Shown here: positions 24,758 through 32,575 of the stretch, piece by piece
Layout: every line of letters starts with the position of its first letter
Numbering within the stretch: position 1 is the first letter of the stretch
Assembly: GCA_020634615.1 (NCBI GenBank)
Contig: JACKBI010000004.1
Span: 283,404 to 347,403 of the forward strand
DNA length: 64,000 bases
Direction of reading: 5' to 3'
Origin: Anaerolineales bacterium
Lineage (GTDB): Bacteria > Chloroflexota > Anaerolineae > JAAEKA01
The notes under the pieces: model-generated
What the model was told of the DNA's origin: nothing
What the model saw: the letters and a program-made list of their open reading frames with translations, nothing else
Databases searched by the model: none
Position numbers and translations under genes: made by a program

Positions 24758-25522
24758 ATGCAAACAACAGATATTCTTTCACAACTGGTGGCCATGTCGT
24801 GCAGCCTGGCCGAACCAGCCAACGATTTCGTCATTCTGGCTGAGGGCAACACCTCGGCGCGCGTCGACGGCGACACCTTCTGGGTCAAGGCCAGCGGGGT
24901 CGGGATGCGCGGCATCGGCCCGGGCGGCTTCGTGCAGGTCTCGTTCGAGCGGGTGCAGTCAATGCTGACCGGGCCTGACCTGACAGACTATGAAACCCGC
25001 GAGGCGCTCCAGGCCGCCAAGATCGATCCGGCCGCGATCGGCCATCCCTCGGTCGAGACGGTGCTGCACGCGCTCTGTTTGGCGCTGCCAGGCATCAACT
25101 TCATCGGCCACACCCACCCGACCGCCATCAACGCCATCACCTGCTCCGTGGCTTTCGAAGAAGCGGTCAGCGGCCGGCTGTTCCCGGACGAGATCGTGCT
25201 CTGCGGGCCGGCCTCAGTGGCCGTGCCCTACACCGACCCCGGCCTCCCGCTGGCGCGCACGGTCAAGGAGCGAATCGACGCCTTCATCGACCAGTACGGC
25301 GAAGTGCCCAAGACCATCTACATGCAGAACCACGGGTTCATCGCGCTGGGCAGCTCGCCCAGCCAGGTCGAGAACATCACCGCGATGGCAGTCAAAGCCG
25401 CGCGCGTGCTGGCAGGCGCGTATGCAATAGGCGGCCCGCACTTCATGTCGCAGCAGGCCATCGATCGAATCCACACCCGGCCCGACGAGCATTACCGGCA
25501 GCGGTTGCTGGGCGGGAAGTGA
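24758..25522 (+). CDS. Class II aldolase/adducin-family protein
   Basis: 254 residues. EGNTSARVDGDTFWVKASGV is the phosphate-binding N-terminal region of class II aldolases and epimerases. IGHTHPTAINAI gives the HxH zinc pair and MQNHGFIALG the third His. Together with rhaD it makes two aldolase-fold proteins in the operon, and this one keeps the full zinc site. It may cleave or epimerise another sugar phosphate, or supply the step that the altered RhaD cannot. It follows rhaA by 71 bp with a palindrome in between. Confidence 0.82.
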   Translation: MQTTDILSQLVAMSCSLAEPANDFVILAEGNTSARVDGDTFWVKASGVGMRGIGPGGFVQVSFERVQSMLTGPDLTDYETREALQAAKIDPAAIGHPSVETVLHALCLALPGINFIGHTHPTAINAITCSVAFEEAVSGRLFPDEIVLCGPASVAVPYTDPGLPLARTVKERIDAFIDQYGEVPKTIYMQNHGFIALGSSPSQVENITAMAVKAARVLAGAYAIGGPHFMSQQAIDRIHTRPDEHYRQRLLGGK

Positions 25523-25959
25523 GCGGGTGAGATGTTGCAGGTGGCAGGTGGCAAGTACACGCACGGCATTCCTGCTGACACCCAATGTTGAACGGCAACA
25601 TGCGCCGGAAAAACGATGCTTACCACCGTCATCCTGAGATGTATAAGGCGCCGCGACGCCCTTCGGACCGAGTGAGAAACTTGACGTAGCCTGTCATGCT
25701 GAATGGGTTCAACGGCCATTACGCACTGGCAGCCAACGTTAATGAAGCATCTCTCGGCCATGAGAGTCGAGACTCTTCATTGGCGGTTCGCTGAAACGAA
25801 CGTTGTGCGTTCGACCCATTCAGAGTGACATAACCCAGTTTCTTAGTAACGGGTCGAGGGAGCGATCAACATGACGCCGAATCGCCTGTGAAGGATCTCT
25901 CGGTGTAGAGTTTCTCAGCAAACCGGAATCCAGGACGCCGTCTCGCCGGCTGACACTCT
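25523..25959. other. Gene-free stretch with repeat debris
   Basis: No open frame with family features is seen. The sequence holds pieces resembling dispersed repeats (GTCATCCTGAGATG, CGAAGGATCT-like AAGGATCTCTCGGTGTAGAG, GTCGAGACTC). I see no promoter of good quality. Confidence 0.5.
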
Positions 25960-25994
25960 GATCCGCGGCTTTCTATCAATCCGCGGTTCTCAGG
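25960..25994. repeat. GATCCGCGGCTTTCT repeat upstream of the PHP gene, copy 1
   Basis: 31 bp (25960-25990) recur with one mismatch at 27437-27467. Both copies end a few bases before the CAGGAGA ribosome site of the next gene. CCGCGG occurs twice in each copy and can pair. Confidence 0.8.
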
Positions 25995-26001
25995 AGATTT
26001 T

Positions 26002-27351
26002 ATGCAAAACGATTTGACTGTTTCGGAACTTGAAGCACAGCTCGACAACTTCGACGCGGCACTGCGCGCGGCGGCGCTGACGGAGTTGGTGCGCCGCTGG
26101 CAGGCCGGCGAGTTGACGCTGCCACTGCAGCGCGACGTGGCCAACATGCACTGCCACACCTTCTTCTCCTACAACGCCTACGGCTACTCGCCCAGCGGGC
26201 TGGCATGGCTAGCGAGGAAGAACGGCTACCGGCTGATGGGGATCGTCGATTTCGACGTGCTGGACGCGGTGGATGAGTTTCTGGACGCCTGCGATCTGGT
26301 GGGCGTGCGCGGCAGCGCGGGCATCGAGACGCGCATCTTCGTGCCGGAGTTCGCGACGCGCGAGATCAACTCGCCCGGTGAGCCGGGCATCGACTACCAC
26401 ATGGGCATCGGCTTCACGTCCAGCGCGGTTCCACCTGAAGCATCCGGCATTCTGGCCGACATGCGTGAGCGCGCCCGCCAGCGCAACCTGGACATCATCC
26501 AGCGCGTCAACGCGTATCTGGATCCGGTCTGCATCGACTACGAGCGCGACGTCCTGCCGCTGACGCCGGCCGGCACCGCCACCGAGCGGCATATCGTGCT
26601 GGCCTACGTGCAAGCTTCAGAACGCAGCGCGCCGGACGTGGCAGCGTTCTGGGCCAACAAGCTGGCGCTGCATGCAACGGAAGTGACGGCGCTGCTGCAA
26701 CAGCCGGCCAAATTCCAGAACCTGGTACGCACCAGGCTGATGAAGCGCGGCGGCGTAGGTTATGTCGAGCCGAGCCATGAGTCGTATCCGCGTGTCGATG
26801 AGTTTCACCGATTGATCACGGCCTGCGGCGCGCTGCCGTGCGCGGCCTGGCTGGACGGCATGTCGGCCGGCGAGCGGGACATGGAAGAGCTGCTTGGCCT
26901 GCTGATCAACAAGGGCGCGGTGGCGCTCAACATCATCCCCGACCGCAACTGGAACCTGGCCAATCCCGAGGAGAAGGAACGCAAGTTACTGGCGCTGTAC
27001 AACGTCGTAAGACTGGCGCAGTCGCTGGACCTGCCGCTCAACGTCGGCACGGAGATGAACAGCCCCGGCAACAAGCTGGTGGACGACTTCGACGCGGCCG
27101 AACTGGCGCCGGTCCGCCAGGCATTTCTCGACGGCGCGCACTTCATCTACGGCCACACCGTCATGCAGCGCACTCTTGGACTGGGCTATCAGTCAGCGTG
27201 GGCGCAGGACAATCTACCGACCCGCCGGGCGCGCAACGATTTTTATACCGCGATTGGCCAGCTTGTGTCGCCGGGCCCGGCCGGTGCAGCCATGCTGCGC
27301 CAACTGGACACCAACGCCGCGCCGGCTGAGATGCTGGCGCAGTTGAACTGA
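26002..27351 (+). CDS. PHP-domain metal-dependent hydrolase-like protein
   Basis: 449 residues; ATG 26002 with CAGGAGAT at 25991-25998. NMHCHTFFSYN gives the first metal motif HxH (His50, His52), and GIVDFDVLDAVDEFLDACD with GIETRIFV follow as in the PHP fold, where they would supply further ligands. Later PSHESYPRVDEF and NVGTEMNSPGNKLVDDF are further acidic/His motifs. PHP proteins hydrolyse phosphoesters such as histidinol phosphate. The protein is longer than plain PHP phosphatases, and its role next to sorbitol enzymes is unknown; a sugar-phosphate phosphatase is one option. A 132-bp repeat-bearing gap leads to the dehydrogenase gene. Confidence 0.7.
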   Translation: MQNDLTVSELEAQLDNFDAALRAAALTELVRRWQAGELTLPLQRDVANMHCHTFFSYNAYGYSPSGLAWLARKNGYRLMGIVDFDVLDAVDEFLDACDLVGVRGSAGIETRIFVPEFATREINSPGEPGIDYHMGIGFTSSAVPPEASGILADMRERARQRNLDIIQRVNAYLDPVCIDYERDVLPLTPAGTATERHIVLAYVQASERSAPDVAAFWANKLALHATEVTALLQQPAKFQNLVRTRLMKRGGVGYVEPSHESYPRVDEFHRLITACGALPCAAWLDGMSAGERDMEELLGLLINKGAVALNIIPDRNWNLANPEEKERKLLALYNVVRLAQSLDLPLNVGTEMNSPGNKLVDDFDAAELAPVRQAFLDGAHFIYGHTVMQRTLGLGYQSAWAQDNLPTRRARNDFYTAIGQLVSPGPAGAAMLRQLDTNAAPAEMLAQLN

Positions 27352-27436
27352 GAACCGCGGATGAAGAGGAAACGCTGATCAGAAGCGGAATCCTGCTCTT
27401 CGTTTTCAATCCGTGCATCTCGTCGTACGCTATTCC

Positions 27437-27467
27437 GATCCGCGGCTTTCTCTCAATCCGCGGTTCT
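27437..27467. repeat. GATCCGCGGCTTTCT repeat, copy 2, before the first zinc dehydrogenase
   Basis: Differs from copy 1 (25960) at one base (CTTTCTCTC versus CTTTCTATC). It again lies directly before a CAGGAGA ribosome site. Confidence 0.8.
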
Positions 27468-27483
27468 TCCCAGGAGATACCCA

Positions 27484-29229
27484 ATGACCAATAAACTTTC
27501 CGAGTTCCGCCAGGCCGCCGAACCGTTGCCGGAGAGCAACCGCCTCTGGCCGCTCTACGGCGCTGGCTTTGAAAACCTCGGGCTGGACGGCCACCCCATC
27601 GACGTCCCCTTCCCGACCTACGGCCCGGACCAACTGCTGGTGCGCCACGATGCCTGCGGGCTGTGCTTCTCCGACATCAAGGTCATCAAGCTGGGCGAAG
27701 AGCACCCGCGCATCTACCGCGACATGCACGCCAACCCGGTCACATTGGGCCACGAGATCGCGATGACGGTGGTCGGCGTGGGCGAGAACCTGCGCGACCA
27801 GTACCACGTCGGCGACCGCTTCACCATCCAGGCGGACGTCTTCGTGGATCACGTTGGCTACGCCTATGGCTATGAAATCCAGGGCGGGCTGTCGCGCTAC
27901 AACGTCATCGACCAGCGCATCCTCAACGGCGACGACGGCAACTACCTGATCCCCGTGCAGCCATCGACTGGCTACGTCGAGAGCGCGCTGACCGAACCGT
28001 GGGCCTGCGTCACTGCCGCCTACGGACTGACCTATCGCACCAGCCTCAAGCCGGGCGGCACGACGTGGATTCTGGGCAATGCAGGCAGGACTGACGACTA
28101 CACCATCAGCGACGGCTTCGACAACGAGTTTCACCCAGGCCGCCTGCTGCTGAGCGATGTGCCGGCCGGCTTTGCCGGCTGGCTGAAAAAGCAAGCTGCC
28201 GCGCTGGGTATTGAGGTGATCGACGGTGTCGATGTCGCCTCGCCGCCGGTGGAACAGGTGGACGACATCGTGTTGCTCTGCCCTGATCCTGAGCTGATCG
28301 AAACAGTCAGCCCGCGGCTGGCAGATTTTGGCGTCGTCGCGTTGCTGGGAGACGCTCCGCTTGGCCGCAAAGTCAACGTGGACATTGGCCGCGTCCACTA
28401 CAACCGCTGGGTCTACGTCGGCACCACTAGCCACGACGTCGCCCGCGCTTACTCTGACGTCCCCGTGCGCTCCTCGCTCAAGCCGGGCGGTCGGGCGCTG
28501 TTCGTCGGTGCAGGCGGCCCCATGGGCCGGATGCACGTGCAGCGAGCCATCGAGGTGGCCGGCGCGCCGTCGCTGATGGTCTGCTCGGACGTCAGCGACC
28601 TGCGGCTGAGCGATCTGAAGGAGTCCTACGCGGCCGAGGCCGCCGCCAAGGGCATCGAATTCATCTGCCTCAACCCGATGGAGAAGGAAAGCTATGACGC
28701 GGGTATGGCGAGATTCTCCCCTCACCTAACCTCTCCCCAGGGAGAGGGATTGGGAGGCGGCTTCGACGACATTGTCGTTCTGGCGCCGGTTCCGGCGGTG
28801 ATCGCGGATGCTGCGCAGTGGCTTGCGCCGCGCGGGGTGATGAACGTCTTTGCCGGCGTGGCGCGTGGAACGGTGACGCAACTGGATCTGAGCGACGTCT
28901 ACCTCAAGGATGCGCGCGTCATCGGCCACTCAGCCTCGACCATCGACGACCTGCGGTTGATGCTGCACCAGGCCGAGGCGGGCGAGTTGTCACCCAATCG
29001 CTCGCTGGCCGCCGTCGGCTCGCTGGACGCGGCGAGAGACGGGCTGGCCGCTGTGCGCGACACCGTCTTCCCCGGCAAGGTCGTCATCTTCCCGCAGATC
29101 AAGAACATGCCGCTGACGTCGCTGCAAGAGCTGAAGGACACCCTGCCCAGCGTCTACGCGTTGCTCAAGGATGGCCGGGAATGGACCGTCGAAGCCGAGG
29201 CGGAATTCCTGCGACTGATGCTGCCGTAG
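27484..29229 (+). CDS. Zinc-dependent medium-chain dehydrogenase (L-sorbose-1-phosphate reductase-like), paralogue 1
   Basis: 581 residues. The catalytic domain has Cys58 (HDACGLCFSD, catalytic zinc ligand) and GHE (89-91). LTEPWACVTAAY is the site that binds the polyol. The C-terminal half contains KPGGRALFVGAGGPMGRMHV, a Rossmann-like loop, and GTVTQLDLSDVYLK. It is about 200 residues longer than usual MDRs owing to a middle domain. The neighbour SrlD suggests a sugar-phosphate/sorbitol-6-phosphate step, by analogy with SorE. A 45-bp repeat (28713-28757) is inserted in frame, adding RFSPHLTSPQGEGLG, which is absent from paralogue 2. Confidence 0.75.
   Translation: MTNKLSEFRQAAEPLPESNRLWPLYGAGFENLGLDGHPIDVPFPTYGPDQLLVRHDACGLCFSDIKVIKLGEEHPRIYRDMHANPVTLGHEIAMTVVGVGENLRDQYHVGDRFTIQADVFVDHVGYAYGYEIQGGLSRYNVIDQRILNGDDGNYLIPVQPSTGYVESALTEPWACVTAAYGLTYRTSLKPGGTTWILGNAGRTDDYTISDGFDNEFHPGRLLLSDVPAGFAGWLKKQAAALGIEVIDGVDVASPPVEQVDDIVLLCPDPELIETVSPRLADFGVVALLGDAPLGRKVNVDIGRVHYNRWVYVGTTSHDVARAYSDVPVRSSLKPGGRALFVGAGGPMGRMHVQRAIEVAGAPSLMVCSDVSDLRLSDLKESYAAEAAAKGIEFICLNPMEKESYDAGMARFSPHLTSPQGEGLGGGFDDIVVLAPVPAVIADAAQWLAPRGVMNVFAGVARGTVTQLDLSDVYLKDARVIGHSASTIDDLRLMLHQAEAGELSPNRSLAAVGSLDAARDGLAAVRDTVFPGKVVIFPQIKNMPLTSLQELKDTLPSVYALLKDGREWTVEAEAEFLRLMLP
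28713..28757. repeat. CTCACCTAACCTCTCCCC repeat inserted in frame
   Basis: Contains the palindrome CCTCTCCC-CA-GGGAGAGG and the flanking CCCCTCACCTAACC of a widespread dispersed repeat. Comparison with paralogue 2 (31800-31830) places it as an insertion just before GFDDIVVLAP. Confidence 0.88.
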
Positions 29230-29260
29230 TTCGGTGAGTGCTGGTGGATTCGTATGTTGG

Positions 29261-29450
29261 AGCGCAAGTAGATTGGTAGATTGGTATATTGGTACATTGG
29301 TAATTGGTGGGTAGGATAGCTGATGGACGAATGGGCGTCGCCACGATCAGTTCCTGGGTCCACCTGTCTGCCTGTCCACCAGTTTTCTAATCCACCAATC
29401 CACCAATCTACCAATCCACCAGCCTACCAATCTACCAATCTAACCCAACT
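29261..29450. repeat. Large inverted repeat of GATTGGTA / TACCAATC units
   Basis: The left block (29268-29310) is GTAGATTGGTAGATTGGTAT-type tandem DNA; the right block (29385-29445) is its complement (CCACCAATCTACCAATCC-type). The whole gap between the dehydrogenase and srlD is occupied, and the mRNA could fold into a long hairpin inside the operon. Confidence 0.85.
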
Positions 29451-29470
29451 ATCTCAAGGACTGAATACCT

Positions 29471-30262
29471 ATGACACGAATACTGGAAGACAAAATCGCG
29501 CTGGTCACGGGCGGCGCGCAGGGATTGGGCGAGGCAATTTGCCACAGGCTGGCCGCGGAGGGCGCGCACGTCGTCATCGCGGACCTGAACATCGACGGCG
29601 CCGAGCAAGTGGCCGCGGACATCATGTCCCAGACCGACCGGCGAGCCAAGGCGATCAGGGTCAATATCACCCACGAGGCGGACGTCGAGGCGGCGGTTCG
29701 TGTTGCGCTGGACGAGTTCGGCCGGCTGGACATCGCCGTCTCCAACGCCGGCATCCTGATCGCCGAGGCCATCGACGAGTTCCCGGCCGAGAAATGGCGG
29801 GCGGTGATCGACGTCAACCTGATCGGCTACTTCCTGTTGGCCAAACATGCCGCCGCGGTCATGAAGGAACAGCGCAGCGGCGTGATCGTGCAGATCAACT
29901 CCAAGTCGGGCAAGAAGGGCAGCTTCAAGAACTCAGCCTACGCCGCCAGCAAGTTTGGCGGCATCGGCCTGACGCAGAGCATCGCGCTGGAAATGGCCGA
30001 GTACGGCGTGCGCTGCAATGCGATCTGCCCCGGCAACCTGCTGGACTCGCCGCTATGGGTTAATTCGCTGTACTCGCAGTACGCCAAGAAGTGGGGCATC
30101 ACTGAGGAGGAGGTGCGCCAGCGCTACGTCGACCAGGTGCCCATGAAGCGCGGCTGCACCTACGATGACATCACCAATGCGCTGGTGTTCCTGGCCTCCG
30201 ATCAGGCCAGCTACATGACGGGCCAGGCGATCAACGTCACCGGCGGGCAGCAGATGGACTGA
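29471..30262 (+). CDS. srlD: Sorbitol-6-phosphate 2-dehydrogenase-like SDR
   Basis: 263 residues. VTGGAQGLGEA (NAD site), SNAGILIAEAI, INSKSGKKGSFKNSAYAASK (Tyr157, Lys161) and LTQSIALEMAEYGVRCNAIC, followed by GNLLDSPLW and VDQVPMKRGCTYDDITNALV, follow SrlD closely from start to end, including the unusual NSKSGK stretch and TGQAINVTGGQ tail. SrlD oxidises D-glucitol-6-phosphate to fructose-6-phosphate with NAD+. It is flanked by two zinc dehydrogenases that may feed it from another hexitol or ketose phosphate. Confidence 0.88.
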   Translation: MTRILEDKIALVTGGAQGLGEAICHRLAAEGAHVVIADLNIDGAEQVAADIMSQTDRRAKAIRVNITHEADVEAAVRVALDEFGRLDIAVSNAGILIAEAIDEFPAEKWRAVIDVNLIGYFLLAKHAAAVMKEQRSGVIVQINSKSGKKGSFKNSAYAASKFGGIGLTQSIALEMAEYGVRCNAICPGNLLDSPLWVNSLYSQYAKKWGITEEEVRQRYVDQVPMKRGCTYDDITNALVFLASDQASYMTGQAINVTGGQQMD

Positions 30263-30301
30263 GCAAGGGAAACGAGGGAAACGAGGGAGCCCTGACGACC
30301 A

Positions 30302-30389
30302 AGACTTCGGAAGTCGCCGGTTGACGGTAAACAATGGTCCTGAGCGCGCCAATCGGCTCAACCTACTGACCCGGCGACTTCCGAAGTCT
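30302..30389. repeat. 88-bp element with perfect 19-bp terminal inverted repeats related to the MITE
   Basis: AGACTTCGGAAGTCGCCGG (30302-30320) and its exact complement (30371-30389) bound 50 bp of unrelated sequence. The inner inverted repeats of the 127-bp MITE are nearly the same, but the outer GCTGTTTGA ends are missing here. It sits 40 bp before the second zinc dehydrogenase. Confidence 0.85.
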
Positions 30390-30429
30390 GGGCGTGTGGT
30401 GGTTCAAACGGACTGTGAAGGATAACTGG

Positions 30430-32292
30430 ATGAAGAGTGACAAACTGACTGAGTATCGCGAGGCGGCCGCACCGTTGCCGGATGCGTATTGGCTGTGGCC
30501 GCTGTATGGCAAGGGTTTTGAGAACCTGGGACTGGACGGTGGGCCGATCCGCGTGCCGATGCCTTCCTACGGACCGGACCAGTTGCTGGTGCGCCACGAC
30601 GCGTGCGGCATCTGCTTCTCCGACGTCAAGGTGATCCGGGCCGGCGGCGCGCATCCGCGGCTGTTTGGCCGCGACATGCAGACGCAGCCGGTGGTGCTGG
30701 GCCACGAGGTCGCGTTGACGGTGGTCGGCGTCGGCGAGAACCTGCACGATGAATACGCGGTCGGCCAGCGTTTCGTCGTCCAGGCTGAGATCTACTACCG
30801 CGGCCGCAACCTGGCCTACGGCTACATGCTGCAGGGCGGCCAGTCGCAATACAGCGTGCTGGGCGACGAAGTGCTGCGCGGCGACCACGGCTGCTACCTG
30901 CTGCCCGCCCCGCCGCAGTCAGGTTACTCGCAGGCGGCGCTGACAGAACCGTGGGCATGCGTCGAAGCCGCCTATCGCATCCGCTACCGCCAGTCGATCA
31001 AACCAGGCGGCATCGCCTGGATCGTCAGGGTACAGGGCAGGACTGACAGTCCTGCACCTGACACGGACAAACTGCAAACGTTACAGGCAACTCCAGCGGA
31101 GGACCAGGACTTTCAGTCCTCACGCCGCGACGACTACACCATCAGCCGCGGCTTCGACCGCCACAGCCACCCCGACACGGTCATCCTGACCGACGTGCCG
31201 CCCGCCTTTTCTGCCTGGCTGCACGCGCGGGCGGCTGAACTGGGCATCGAGGTCGTGGTGATGGACGGGCTGGAACCGTGCGACTTTCGCGACGCGCTGG
31301 CCGACCTGATACCTTGCTGCGGTCCCGACACCGGCACCGGCGAGGGCGTGGACGACCTGATCGTCCTCGGTCCCGCCGACGGCGACCTGCTGGCCAACGC
31401 CTTCTGCACACTGGCCCGCGGCGGCATGCTGAACATCGTCAGCGACCAGCCGCTGCCGGAGCGGGTTGCCATCGACAGCGGCTGGCTGCACTACGACCAC
31501 ATGACCATCGTCGGCACCACCAGCCACGACATCGCGGCCAGCTACGGGCCGATTCGTTCCAAGCTGGCCTACGGCGGCCGCTGCTGGATGATCGGCGCGG
31601 CCGGTCCCATGGGCCACATGCATGTCCAGCGCGCCATCGAGGTCGGCCCGCGGCCGGATCTGATCGTTGCCACCAACCGCAGTTCGGATCGTATCGACCT
31701 GCTGGCCGAGCGCTACGCCGCCACGGCGCGCGACCGCGGCACGGAGCTGGTCTGCCTGACCGAAGAGGCACTGGGCGCGGACGCGTTCCGGGCGCGATTG
31801 CTGGAATTGACCGACGGCGAGGGCTTCGACGACATCGTCATCCTGGCGCCCAGCGTCCCGGCCATCGAGGAAGCGGCGTCGATGCTCGCGCCCGGCGGCG
31901 TCATCAACGTCTTCGCCGGACTGACGCGTGGCACCGAAGCGATGCTGGACCTCAACCCGGTGATCGACGGCCGCCAGATCCGCTTCGTCGGCAGCAGCGG
32001 TTCCAGCATCGCCGACATGCGATCGATGCTGGTGCTGGTCGAGCAGGGCGTGCTCAATACCAACCGCACCGTTGCCGCCATCTCCGGGCTGGACGGCGTC
32101 TACGACGGCATCTACGCCGTCAGCCAGGGCACGTTCCCCGGCAAGGTCGTGGTTTACCCGCTCATCACCGGCCTAGGGCTGACGCCGCTGCCCGATCTGC
32201 GCGAGCGGCTGCCTGAGGTCTACGCTCGTCTCGGCCCCGGCGAGGTGTGGACGGTGGAAGCGGAGCAGGAACTGCTGCGTTCGCTGCTTTAG
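30430..32292 (+). CDS. Zinc-dependent medium-chain dehydrogenase, paralogue 2
   Basis: 620 residues from ATG 30430 (MKSDKLTEYREAAAPLPDAY, aligned with the start of paralogue 1); 12 more codons upstream come partly from the repeat. It matches paralogue 1 throughout: HDACGICFSDVKV, GHEVALTVVGVGENL, LTEPWACVEAAY, GRCWMIGAAGPMGHMHVQRA. The roughly 40 extra residues are mainly a repeat-derived insert (31037-31121) between GRTD and DYTISRGF. The two paralogues around srlD could act on two epimeric polyol phosphates; substrates are not known. Confidence 0.75.
   Translation: MKSDKLTEYREAAAPLPDAYWLWPLYGKGFENLGLDGGPIRVPMPSYGPDQLLVRHDACGICFSDVKVIRAGGAHPRLFGRDMQTQPVVLGHEVALTVVGVGENLHDEYAVGQRFVVQAEIYYRGRNLAYGYMLQGGQSQYSVLGDEVLRGDHGCYLLPAPPQSGYSQAALTEPWACVEAAYRIRYRQSIKPGGIAWIVRVQGRTDSPAPDTDKLQTLQATPAEDQDFQSSRRDDYTISRGFDRHSHPDTVILTDVPPAFSAWLHARAAELGIEVVVMDGLEPCDFRDALADLIPCCGPDTGTGEGVDDLIVLGPADGDLLANAFCTLARGGMLNIVSDQPLPERVAIDSGWLHYDHMTIVGTTSHDIAASYGPIRSKLAYGGRCWMIGAAGPMGHMHVQRAIEVGPRPDLIVATNRSSDRIDLLAERYAATARDRGTELVCLTEEALGADAFRARLLELTDGEGFDDIVILAPSVPAIEEAASMLAPGGVINVFAGLTRGTEAMLDLNPVIDGRQIRFVGSSGSSIADMRSMLVLVEQGVLNTNRTVAAISGLDGVYDGIYAVSQGTFPGKVVVYPLITGLGLTPLPDLRERLPEVYARLGPGEVWTVEAEQELLRSLL
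31037..31121. repeat. Palindromic element pair inserted in frame between GRTD and DYTIS codons
   Basis: AGGACTGACAGTCCT (about 31039-31053) and AGGACTTTCAGTCCT (about 31106-31120) bound a spacer. Paralogue 1 reads GRTDDYTISDGF here, so the element entered at an AGGACTGAC site and kept the frame. Confidence 0.88.
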
Positions 32293-32575
32293 CTGGCGAT
32301 TGGCAGGCCGTGCGGTCTGGATTACTGCTCACGGATCAACACTGATCGCACGGATCTGAAAGGTGAAGGATCAGTAATTACTCATGGAGCGCAAGAGACC
32401 GGGTTTATGATCCCATTGACAACGATCATGGGCAAAAGATGGCTTGTGAGAGCGCCAGATTCGTCGCAAGTGAAAAACCCGGTTTCTGAACCACCGGCTG
32501 AGCAGTAACAAGGATCAAAGATTTGATCCGTGTTCATCCGTGTAATCCGCGAGCAGCTTTTTCTCAAGTGACATC
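32293..32575. other. Intergenic stretch with palindromic remnants
   Basis: 283 bp without a gene. It contains ACCGGGTTT (32398) with a distant complement AAACCCGGTTTC (about 32474), an inner pair CCCATTGACAACGATCATGG, and GATCCGTGTTCATCCGTGTAA before the mtlD-like start. No clear promoter is seen. Confidence 0.5.

Noticed and set aside
27430..28725. 431-aa open frame on the - strand
   Set aside because: Antisense to the first zinc dehydrogenase; no motif seen.
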